A stretch of DNA of 64,000 nt from Chaenocephalus aceratus (Eukaryota > Chordata > Actinopteri > Perciformes > Channichthyidae). Positions 33,030-42,900 of the stretch are shown here, one piece after another. Position numbers and translations under genes: made by a program. Position 1 is the stretch's first letter. The number at the start of each line of letters is the position of its first letter. The notes beneath the pieces are model-generated. The model searched no databases and was not told the DNA's origin. It saw only the letters and a program-made list of their open reading frames with translations. The DNA is taken from positions 19,499,441 through 19,563,440 of the forward strand of contig CM043798.1 of the NCBI GenBank assembly GCA_023974075.1, written 5' to 3'.

Positions 33030-36000
33030 CCATTCGAGAAAGGACGCTGGCGCTGATTGTTCGCCGCTTTTCCGCCTCTGCTACCCTCTTTCACACCAGC
33101 TATCATTTTGTAAGTTACCTTGGACTTTTTGTAAGTTACTTTGGACTTTTTGTAAGTTACTTTGGACTTCTGCCTCTGCTGCTGTCTGTAACTGGCTGCC
33201 CTCACCCATCAAAGTGCCGGGTGGCTATTTGCTATCTGCTACATCACCTACCTCCTGTCTGTCCCCATCGCACACAACATCCTTGGACTCTCTCTGCCTC
33301 CTGCCTTCGTATCTGGGGTGCATCTGTTCCGTCCCGCTGTTCACGTCCTCCTCCCATGTCGTGGATTTTCCTCGTCTCCACGGGAATCATCTACCTCTGT
33401 GCAGCTAGCCTGCTAGCCGCGGTCGCCGCTAACCCACTGCGTCCAGCCTTTCCGCCTGTCATTATGCTGAAATACACCGTCTCACAGCTTCTGTCACTTA
33501 ATAAATCCTCCATCCCGTTATCCACCTCAGTCATCAGACATCTTGGACTCCTCCGTCGACCCCGCTACATCCACCGAAGCACTCGTCGCAGTTTCGTTTA
33601 CTCTCAGCACGGACAACAATCCATACCATCCATCTGCTCTACCCAACACACTGTCGCACACCTGAGGCGTCATCAGAGCGCACCTCCTACTGTTCCTCTT
33701 ACACTGCACGGAATACCCGGACCGGATTCCACCCCCCTCCGCCTCCCAACACAACCTGCATTCCCAGCTCCACAGAATACCCGGAGCAGATTCCACTCCC
33801 CTCCGCCTCCCAATACGCATAACAAACCAGTTTTCCCTACCACCATGCCCCCCACCTCTGCTCCACCACCACCCCCCTTCTCCTCCCCACCCCCGTGTTG
33901 CTAACCTGGATAACCTCATACCTCTCCACCCTGCCACCACCCCTCCAATCCCCCACCTGACCAACTTCGCCCTCCTCAACATCCGGTCACTTACCAACAA
34001 AACCCACATCCTTCACGAACAAATTCTGGACAAATCGATTGACTTCCTTCTGCTCACTGAAACCTGGCAACAACCCAACGACTTCTTCTCCCTCAACCAA
34101 ACATCACCTCCTGGTTTTAATTACATCACGAAACCCCGCCCCTCACGCCGTGGTGGTGGGCTGGCTGTCATCCACAACCAGAACATCCGGATTACAGAAC
34201 TCACCCTCCCCTCAGTACCATCCTTTGAATTCCTTGCCTTCAAAGCCCCTCCCTCACTGACAGTCATCCTCATCTACCGGCCCCCCAAACCGGACCCCTC
34301 CTTCCTCTCTGATCTCACTGAACTCCTCATCATTGCTTCATCCCTCTCCCCACGTCTGTTACTCCTTGGTGACTTCAACATCCACATGGACTCCCCCACC
34401 TGCAAACATGCCTCTGAACTTTCCTCCCTTCTGGACAACTTCTCACTTACCCAACATGTCACCTTCCCCACCCATGATAAAGGACACATCCTTGACCTTG
34501 TCTGCTCCACCAACCTCCCAGTACTCGACCTCCACCCCTGCCCCTCCCTCTCTGACCACAAACTTATACAGTTCGCCATCACCTCCCCTGTCCGCTACCC
34601 CCCCCCCCCTTCCAGGAACATCACCTTCCGTAACCTACGCTCTGTCGATCCCCAGCACCTATCCCACCTGCTATCCTCTACTCTCCCCCTGGACTCGAAC
34701 CTCAGCACACCTGATGACCTACTCAATCACCTCAACTCCACCCTTCTCACCTCCCTCAACAGCCTGGCCCCCCTCAAAAGGAAAACTGTCACCTTTACAA
34801 CCTCGTCTCCCTGGTTCACCCCTGCACTCCGTAGAATGAAACAAACCGGCCGTCAGCTTGAACGCTTAACAAAAAAAATCATCCCTCACAGTTCACCACC
34901 AATCCTACAAACTTCATCTCACCACCTACAGAGATGCCCTCACTGCCGCAAAATCAGCTTACCTCTCCAACATCTTCACCGACCCCTCCCGCAACCCCAG
35001 GACCCTCTTCTCCACCGTCAACAAGCTCCTCAAACCCCGTGCCGACACCCTCACTTCCTCCACTTCCACCTTATGCAGTTCATTCCTCCAGTTTTTCTCG
35101 GACAAAATCACTGCCATTAATCACTCCCTATCTGCTTCTCCAATCTCTCCCTCCTTCTCCCCTGACCTCCCGACTCCCCCTCCCCACGGCCGCCTCTCCC
35201 AGTTCACTCTGGTCTCCCCCTCTGAAATTCTCAATCTGATCAGCTCCTCCAAACCCACTACCTGCTCCCTTGACCCTCTTCCCACCCCTCTACTGAAGTC
35301 CTGCCTCCCCGTCCTCTGCCCCTACCTTGTCAACCTCTTCAACTCCTCCCTGTCCCAAGGAACCGTTCCCTCTGCCTTTAAAACTGCTGCTGTCACTCCC
35401 ATCCTCAAAAAACCCGGTCTGGATCCCTCATCCCTCAGTAACTACCGCCCCATCTCCAACCTCCCCTTTCTCTCCAAAACAATAGAACGCATCATCTCCA
35501 AACAACTTCACCGCCATCTTCAATCAAATCACCTCTTCGAACCCCTTCAGTCTGGTTTTCGTCCCCATCACAGCACAGAAACGGCACTCGTCAGGGTCCT
35601 CAATGACCTCCTCACCTCTGCTGACACCGGTTCCCTCAACATCCTCATCCTCCTCGACCTGAGTGCAGCCTTTGATACCGTGAGCCACAACATCCTGCTC
35701 ACCCGACTCCAAGACATCGGTATCGAAGGTACTGCGCTCAGGTGGCTCCAGTCATATCTCTCCGACAGATTCCACTTCATCTCCCTCAACAATCACTCCT
35801 CTGCCACCGCTACAGTCACCCAAGGTGTTCCCCAAGGCTCAGTACTCGGCCCCCTCCTCTTCATCATCTACATCCTCCCCCTTGGTCAGATTCTCCGCCA
35901 CTACAACCTGGACTTCCACTGCTACGCCGATGACACTCAAATCTACCTCAGCACCAAATCCCTCCATAACCCCCCCATCACCCACATTGAATCCTGTCTG

Positions 36001-36955
36001 ACTGACTTGAAATCCTGGATGCAAAAAAACTTTCTTAAACTCAACAGCAATAAAACTGAACTCCTCCTCATCGGCTCCAAATCCACCCTCAGTAAAACCC
36101 CCAACCTCACACTGACCATCGATGGCACCCCTGTTTCCCCCTCAACCCAGGCACGCAACCTCGGGGTTATACTCGATCCCACCCTCTCCCTTGACTCCCA
36201 CATCCGCCAAGTTGTCAAAATCTCATTTTTCCATCTCCGCAACATTGCCAAAATCCGTCCCTATCTCACCCGCCCCGCAGCTGAGCGACTCATTCACGCC
36301 TTCATCTCCTCCCGCCTCGACTACTGTAACTCCCTCCTATTCGGCATCAGCTCCACCTCCCTCAGTAGACTCCAGCGTGTTCAGAACGCAGCCGCCAGAC
36401 TTCTCACCCACACTAAATCATGGCACCATATCACCCCGGTCCTCAAAGAACTACACTGGCTTCCCGTTACTCACCGCATCAACTACAAACTCCTGGTCCT
36501 TACCTATAAAGCCCTCCACCATCTGGCCCCCCCGTACCTCACTGACCTTCTCATCCCCTACCATCCTCCCCGGACCCTCAGATCCACCTCGGCCGGCCTG
36601 CTTTCCACCCCCATTGGCAATCTCCGGAGCTTTGGAGACAGAGCCTTCTCTGTGGCCGCCCCAAAGCTCTGGAACTCCCTCCCCCAAGACCTCCGTGAGT
36701 CCGAGTCCCTCACTCTGTTCCAGTCCCGCCTCAAAACCCATCTTTTCACCTCTCTCTATCCGTAAAACACCCCCCCACTCATTTTCGACCTCCTCCTGAC
36801 TGCCACTGTGTTTTGTTTTGTTGTTTTTGTTGTTTTTCTTAGTCTGTTGTCTACCTGCCCCAGTATATCTACCCCCCCCCCCCTCATATTGTAAAGCGTC
36901 TTTGGGTACTATAAAAGCGCTATATAAATCCAATATATTATTATTATTATTAAAT
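33030..36955 (+). mobile_element. L2-clade LINE inserted in the DIRS element
   Basis: A nearly full-length non-LTR retrotransposon. It ends with GTAAAGCGTCTTTGGGTACT, AAAAGCGCTATATAAATCC and a short (ATT)n tail, the L2 3' signature. The 5' boundary is approximate; three tandem copies of TTTTGTAAGTTACTTTGGAC lie at 33112-33170. No clear target duplication found. The strand composition is strikingly C-rich on the plus strand. Confidence 0.8.
33221..36765 (+). pseudogene. L2 ORF2: endonuclease and reverse transcriptase, frameshifted
   Basis: The frame uses three phases. 33221 to about 33850 encodes the N-terminal region (KYTVSQLLSLNKSS, RRPRYIHRSTRRSF). About 33850-34880 encodes the APE-type endonuclease: LLLTETWQQP, RRGGGLAVI, LLLGDFNIHMD, and SDHKLI with the catalytic His. 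About 34880-36765 encodes the RT: SNYRPISNLPFLSKTIER, LDLSAAFDTVSH, GVPQGSVLGPLLF, CYADDTQIY (FADD-type active site), then the L2 C-terminal region (FGDRAFSVAAPKLWNSLP) to TAA at 36763-36765. The second shift lies at the A-run 34871-34878. Two frameshifts make it non-functional as read; homopolymer sequencing error could account for one of them. Confidence 0.8.
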
Positions 36956-36960
36956 GTCCT

Positions 36961-36961
36961 C

Positions 36962-36992
<31 letters not shown>

Positions 36993-36993
36993 A
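36961..36993 (+). repeat. (GTA)n microsatellite
   Basis: About ten GTA units directly after the L2 tail. Confidence 0.9.
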
Positions 36994-37380
36994 ACCTTTA
37001 TTTATCCAGGAAAATCAATTAAGAACAAATTCTTATTTACAATGATGACCTGACAGGAGGCAAAGGCTTCCTGAGGGGATGGGGTTTGGGAGGAAATAAA
37101 AAGACACACTCCGGGCACTACAGAACCCAGGAGACAACACAAACACATGGAGCAAAGATGACAGGCATAGCAGTTGAACATATAAAAACTCTAAAACAAT
37201 ATTGCTGTGGTTCAATCAGTCATTAAAATCAGCATCAGGCAAAGCAGCTACATGTGTGTACCAGGGTGTCAATAATAGTGACATTGAAGGTGCTCGTAAA
37301 GCACCCGCTCAACATGGGTCTCATAATAAAACTAAAGAGTATTGGTTATTATGTAATGCGTAGTGGCACTACACCCGACT
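36994..37380. repeat. Dispersed repeat between L2 and the DIRS remnant
   Basis: Starts ACCTTTATTTATCCAGGAAA and ATCAATTAAGAACAAATTC, a widespread teleost motif (often found as ...CAACCAGGTAAGTCAATTGAGAAC... in salmonids). It is not DIRS sequence, which resumes near 37400. Exact boundaries unknown. Confidence 0.45.
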
Positions 37381-37413
37381 TTTCTAGTGCGGGACGCGCC
37401 TACGGGTGCTGTC

Positions 37414-38187
37414 CTTTCACGGAAGGTGGTCACCACGGACGCATGTCAGACAGGCTGATAGGGTATTTACGAGGGTCGCCCGGTGAGAGGCCTCTAGAGC
37501 AGAGACCTCCAGAGGACGCACGTAAATTACCCAGAGCTTTTAGCGGTGTTCCCCACCCTAAAACGCTTCCTGCCTTCTCTCAGAGGACACCATGTCCTCG
37601 TGAGGATAGACAACACGAAATTGTGTATGAACCGCCAAGGGAGGTTGCGTTGTCTCCAGTCACACACACTGGCACACAAACTGATCCCTTGGAGCGGCAG
37701 ACGTCTCCTCTCTCTGAGAGCGACACAGGTACCGGGAGTTATGCACCTCGGGACATAACTACTGTCCAGAGGTGCACCACTCTATGCAGACTGGACTCCT
37801 CATCCAAGGATCGGGAGTCCGCTGTGGGTGCGTTACGGCGGAGCCACGTTAAATCTGTTCGCATAAAGATAAAATGCTCAATGACAGCTGTTCTCTTTAA
37901 TGCACGATTTAAACGCACTGTTAGGCGGGGACACACTCGTACACGATTGACCTCCGGGTCCTCTGTACGCGTTCCCACCCCTGGCTCTGTTACCCCCAAC
38001 TCTGGCCAGAGTGAAGGAGCAACGCCACACACTTACTCTGATGTTTCCTCCCTAGCCCGCAACGTACGGGCTGGCGGAGATATATCAGCTGTTGTGCGGG
38101 CAGCCATGGCAGCCCCCACCACGCAGGGACAGATTGTCTCAGGCGGGGGGGGGCAATCCTTCACCCACGTCCAGAGCACGGGGCACT
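37414..38187 (+). pseudogene. DIRS RNase H / methylase-like remnant
   Basis: In one frame the sequence reads VVTTDACQTG then adjacent stops (37456-37461), followed by IYEGRPVRGL and RTHVNYPELLAVF, the RNase H core of DIRS Pol. It continues as FLPSLRGHHVLVRIDNT and LLSLRATQVPGVMHLGT. A further region (about 37833-38180) reads GGATLNLFA and PLYAFPPLALLPPTLARVKE then IYQLLCGQPWQPPPRRDRLS, matching the domain that precedes the recombinase in fish DIRS elements. Several in-frame stops and shifts show decay. The RT that should precede it is absent. Confidence 0.7.
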
Positions 38188-39246
38188 ATGGGCCTGACCC
38201 GTGAGTGGTACAATCTGAATACAGTGGGACTCCCTCAGAAGGTGATAAACACTATTCAGAGTGCAAGAGCTTCCTCCACCAGGTCTCTTTACGACTGTAA
38301 GTGGAGGGTGTTTGAGGAGTGGTGCCTTCAAGAAGGACACATCTCTTTTCAATGTCCTGTCGGGGTGATTTTATCATTTCTACAGGACTTGATCGATAAA
38401 CACAGAGCTTTCTCCACGATCAAGGTGTACCTGGCTGCTATTGCTACATGCCATGTGGGCTTTGAGGGTAAGACGGCTAGCCAACATCCTTTGGTTTGCC
38501 GTTTTATGAAGGGAGCTCGCAGGCTCCTCCCTGTCTCCAGGTCGCTGGTGCCCTTATGGGACCTGGCAGTGGTTTTAAATGGGCTCAAAATGACCCCATT
38601 TGAACCCCTGGAAGGAGCTGACATGAAACATCTGTCACTCAAGACAGTGCTGTTACTGGCCCTGGCATCCGCCAAGTGGGTCAGCGATATTCATGCACTG
38701 TCTGTACATCCCTCATGCACTCAGTTCGCCCCAGGGCAAACGAGAGTGTTGTTGAAGCCCAACCCTGCCTTTACACCAAAGGTGGTTGGTTCGTGTACCC
38801 CAATTGATATTGAGGCATTTCCTCCGCCGCTGGTTTCCTCCGGGGAGCAGCAGCAGGATCTGTTGTGTACAGTCCGGGTTTTACACACATATATGGACAG
38901 ATCAAAAGAGCTTCGTCTTAATGACCAACTCTTCGTGTCCTGGGCTAACCCTCACAAGGGTAAGCCTGTTACTAAGCAACGGCTCTCCCACTGGATTGTA
39001 GAGGCAATTGCTTTGGCCTATACGAGTCAGAATTTGCAAGCACCTTCGGGTCTGCGGGCTCACTCGACTCAGGGCCTGGTTACATCCTGGGCTTTGTTCA
39101 AGGGTGTTTCCATCCAAGACATCTGTGCAGCGGCAAGCTGGTCTTCGCCGCTCACTTTTGTCTGCTTTTACAGGCTAGACGTCTCCGCTCCAAGCGTGGC
39201 CCGAGCAGTGCTGGGCACCTTGTTGAGTCGGGACTCCACCTGTTAA
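38188..39246 (+). CDS. DIRS tyrosine recombinase, open but probably inactive
   Basis: From ATG 38188 (MGLTREWYNLNTVGLP) about 352 residues stay open to TAA at 39244. The N-terminal SAM-like domain is clear (SARASSTRSLYDCKWRVFEE; FSTIKVYLAAIATC). The catalytic domain is recognisable but key positions are changed. Family members read SAKRVS at the first catalytic Arg; here it is SAKWVS (Trp). The HSTR motif is HSTQ, replacing the second Arg with Gln. The Tyr in FYRLDV is kept. Both changes are C-to-T or G-to-A at CpG-type codons, as expected from methylation decay after silencing. The protein would normally integrate circular DNA copies; this one should not. Confidence 0.8.
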   Translation: MGLTREWYNLNTVGLPQKVINTIQSARASSTRSLYDCKWRVFEEWCLQEGHISFQCPVGVILSFLQDLIDKHRAFSTIKVYLAAIATCHVGFEGKTASQHPLVCRFMKGARRLLPVSRSLVPLWDLAVVLNGLKMTPFEPLEGADMKHLSLKTVLLLALASAKWVSDIHALSVHPSCTQFAPGQTRVLLKPNPAFTPKVVGSCTPIDIEAFPPPLVSSGEQQQDLLCTVRVLHTYMDRSKELRLNDQLFVSWANPHKGKPVTKQRLSHWIVEAIALAYTSQNLQAPSGLRAHSTQGLVTSWALFKGVSIQDICAAASWSSPLTFVCFYRLDVSAPSVARAVLGTLLSRDSTC

Positions 39247-39314
39247 ATTCTGGTTGATCGGTGACCTTTGAGATAATCTCGTCTGGCAATAGGGGAGCTA
39301 CAATATCCCATCGT

Positions 39315-39400
39315 GAGACATCAAACGGAGTGTTATGAATGAAAACTATAGGTTACTTACGTAACCCCAGTAACATGAAGTGAGATGTCTCACTAGACGG
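39315..39400 (+). repeat. DIRS internal complementary region
   Basis: GAGACATCAAACGGAGTGTT through ATGAATGA is the reverse complement of the extreme left terminus (31660 onward); it is joined at about 39343 to AAACTATAGGTTACTTACGT plus AACCCCAG, the reverse complement of the extreme right terminus (39605-39637). This joined mirror of both ends is the template DIRS elements use to complete the ends of their circular intermediate. Confidence 0.8.
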
Positions 39401-39403
39401 CCC

Positions 39404-39637
39404 TCCTTGCTATGGTGAAGCGAGAAGAGTTGCTTATTTTGAATGACGCATGCGTTGTGGCGCAAGCTACTTATAGGGGGTGATTTCCCCTGACTCTGAC
39501 GTCAAGATCACCAGCCAATCAGGATTGGCGTAATGAGATTGATGCTTCTGTTTGCTCCGCGATGAGGCGCATCCCATATTGAGACATCTCACTTCATGTT
39601 ACTCTAAGCTGGGGTTACGTAAGTAACCTATAGTTTC
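39404..39637 (-). repeat. DIRS right terminal repeat
   Basis: Reverse complement of the left repeat (shared AACGCATGCGTCATTC, GGTGATTTCCCC... and GATGAGGCGCATCCCAT), with an extra ~40 bp at the outer end (CTGGGGTTACGTAAGTAACC) that is copied only in the ICR. Confidence 0.85.
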
Positions 39638-39838
39638 TTTCTTTTGATTTACTTGTAATGCCAGTAGACAAATGAGTTTTGAGCCAAGTACACATTTGCT
39701 TTTAAAAAAAGAAAAAAAGAAAATTGGAAAACCAAATCCAGTAAATGTTTATGTTAATTGTAATTAAAATACAAATGATTATGTTTAATAAATAATATCA
39801 ATGATTTCTGGGAGATTTGGTGACAGGAAGGTGCAGTT

Positions 39839-39981
39839 TTACCCGGGGAAGTGTTGCATGCTGATGCTGATGGTGTCAGGCAGAGGCATTCCATAGCTCT
39901 CGGGCAGCAGGAGGCTCAGCAACCCCGACGCAACTGTAATGCTTCCCATCAGGATGTAAGGCAGTGAAACGGAATAGCTTC
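39839..39981 (-). CDS. Last exon of the SLC22-like gene
   Basis: Follows TGCCACAG on the minus strand; begins in phase 1 and encodes the final helix and a short tail ending HFPG-stop. The preceding exon ends with one base (A), giving a codon AGA across the junction, so the frame is consistent over a 5.5-kb intron. Confidence 0.75.
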
Positions 39982-42900
39982 CTGTGGCAGCACATCAAAG
40001 GAGGAGACAGTAAAAAACAACCATGGCCACAGCAATTAAAAACAACAAAAAGACAAAAGGTATAGAGACTGTAAGGATTTGATGTGGCTGCATCAGTACT
40101 TTAAATCAAATCCAATACATCTTTAAATAGAAGCCTGTAAATTTGAAGTGAAAGAGTTAGTCTATCCGATGTGGTTGCTAATCAAGCCTGTTTTTAGATT
40201 CTTTGTTCTTGTGACTTTTGTTCTGTTTTGTTTCAGTGGAGGCACCAGCTTTGTAACGACTGAATGAACACAAGTGGAGGACTCAATAGCACAACTCGGA
40301 GACAGAGGATTAGGATGCAAACAGGTCTTTATATCCAAGGTTCGGTACACGGGAATCAGATACTAGAAAAACACTGCTGGAACGCTAGGAATAACTAAGA
40401 CGAACTGGCACTGAAGGGACTGTGGATGCAGACTAAATAGACAGAGGGAGAGATGATAATGGGGCACAGGTGAGGCTAATTAGGGAAGGGAAGCAGGTGG
40501 AGTTCAATCAAGGGCAGGAAAGCTGAGACTGAAATGAGAGAAACAACAATGAGAACAGGAACAATAACAAAAACATCAGCATGCTGGCTAAACCCTTACA
40601 GTACCCCCCCCTCTAGGGACGGCACCTGACGTCCCAGGTTGTTCAGGATGTTGACGTTGAAAGTCTTGGATGAGGTCCTTACTGACATTACTGGTGGAGA
40701 CCCATGACCTCTCCTCAGGACCGTAGCCCTCCCAGTCAACCAGGTACTGACGTCCCCGGCCTCTAGGTCGAACTGCCAAGAGGCGTTTCACAGTATATAC
40801 AAGTCCACCATCAATAAACCGGGGGGGTGGAGGGGGTCTGGAGGTGGGGACCAGTGGACTCACTTTAACTGGTTTGATGCGTGACACATGGAATGTAGGA
40901 TAGGCCCTCAAGGATCGAGGTAGTCGAAGCCGTACTGCCACAGGATTTATGACCTTGGATACCGGGAAGGGACCCACAAAATGAGGAGCCAGTTTGCGAG
41001 ACTCCACTCGAAGGGGCAGGTCTCGAGTAGAGAGCCACACACCTTGTCCAGGTTGGTAGGCAGGGGCAGAGATACGTCGGCGATCGGCCATCCTTTTATA
41101 ACGGGCTGAACTCCGTAGTAGCACCTGGCGGGCCTGGCTCTAAGTGCGATGACATCGGCGGATGAGGGCATGTGCAGATGGAACACTGACCTCCTTCTCC
41201 AGGTCGGGGAACAATGGTGGTTGGTATCCATTGGCACACTGAAAAGGTGAGAGACCAGTAGCAGAACTAGGCAAAGTGTTGTGTGCGTACTCCACCCAAA
41301 TCAGATGCGTGCTCCACGTGGCAGGGTTCTGAGACACCAGGCAGCGTAGACAGGTCTCAAGCTCCTGATTCAGCCGCTCCGTCTGGCCGTTAGACTGCGG
41401 ATGATGTCCAGAAGAGAGGCTGACTGTGGCACCGATGAGTGAGCAGAAAGCCTTCCAAAACTGTGAGGTAAACTGTGGGCCCCGGTCTGACACAACATCC
41501 CTAGGGAAACCATGGAGACGGAAAACATGGAACAACACTGCCTCTGCTGTCTCTCTGGCAGATGGCAACTTAGGCAGCGGGACAAAGTGGACCATCTTCG
41601 AAAATCTATCCACAATTGTCAAAATAGTGGTGTTACCTTGAGACGGCGGCAACCCTGTGACGAAATCCAACGAGATGTCAGACCAGGGGCGATGTGGCAC
41701 TGGGAGCGGGCGCAGAAGACCAGAAGGGGGCTGACGGGAAGTCTTGTTCCGGGCACAAACTGAACAGGCTGCCACGTACTCCTTGACCGACCTCTCCATG
41801 GAGGGCCACCAGAACCGCTGCTTAATGAAGAACATGGTGCGGCGAACACCAGGATGGCAGGAGAGGAGGGAAGTATGTGCCCAGTGGATGACCTGTGAGA
41901 GAAGAGGGTCAGGAACAAACAACCGGTTCTGTGGGCAACCGTCGGGAACCAAAACATTAGCACTCGCCTGCCTGACCCTCTCCTCAATGTCCCATGTGAC
42001 TGCCCCCACTACACAAGAGGGGGGAATGATTAGTGAGGGAGTGCGAGGAGCTGGATCGGAATCAAACAGGCGGGATAGAGCATCAGCTTTAGCGTTCTTA
42101 GAACCGGGACGGTATGACAGGGTGAAGTTGAATCGGGTAAAGAATAGGGCCCACCTGGCTTGTCTGGAGTTGAGGCGTCTTGCAGATCTGATGTACTGAA
42201 GGTTCTTATGATCGGTCCAGACTAGGAAAGGGTGCTCAGTTCCCTCCAGCCAGTGGCGCCACTCCTCCAAAGCCACCTTAATTGCCAACAGCTCCCTGTT
42301 ACCCACATCATAGTTTCTCTCGGCTGGGGAGAGTTTCCGAGACAGGAAAGCACAGGGGTGGAGCTTGTTGTCCTTCTTTGACCTTTGAGAGATGACTGCC
42401 CCAACGCCCACATCTGAAGCGTCCACTTCGACCACAAACTGCTGAAGTGGATCAGGAAGCGTGAGAATAGGGGCTGAAGTAAAGCTCTTCTTAAGCCTCT
42501 GAAAAGCCTGTTCTGCTAGGGGGGACCATTGGAACTTCACCTTGGGGGAGGTTAAAGCATGCAGTGGGGCAGCCACAGAACTATAGTTTCTGATGAAACG
42601 TCTGTAGAAATTTGCAAAGCCCAAAAATCGTTGCATGAGTTTCTGATTGGAAGGTGTAGGCCACTCAGTGACTGCACTAACCTTTGCTGGGTCCATCTGA
42701 ATGCTGTTCTCCGAAATGACAAATCCAAGGAAAGAGACGGTGGAGACGTGGAACTCGCACTTCTCTGCCTTCACAAAGAGTAGATTATCCAAGAGACGCT
42801 GCAACACCTGGCGGACATGTTGGATGTGGGTCGTCTCATCCGGAGAAAAGATGAGAATGTCGTCGAGGTAGACAAAAACAAACTGGTTGAGCATGTCACG

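Larger units (their letters stand above)
31660..39637 (+). mobile_element. DIRS-type tyrosine-recombinase retrotransposon, disrupted
   Basis: DIRS elements have inverted terminal repeats, an internal complementary region (ICR) that mirrors both outer ends, and a tyrosine recombinase instead of an integrase. All are visible. Left and right terminal repeats are 31660-31855 and 39404-39637; the ICR at 39315-39400 carries the reverse complement of the extreme left end joined to that of the extreme right end. Coding remains are a gag-like piece, an RNase H/methylase-like remnant with stops, and a recombinase ORF. The reverse transcriptase is missing; in its place are an L2 LINE and another repeat (about 33030-37380). 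Confidence 0.85.

Noticed and set aside
33214..35239. Several long Pro/Ser-rich frames
   Set aside because: They are alternative frames of the C-rich L2 coding region.
37254..38204. 316-codon ORF as a gene
   Set aside because: It is an out-of-frame read through DIRS RNase H and linker sequence; the conserved motifs lie in other frames.
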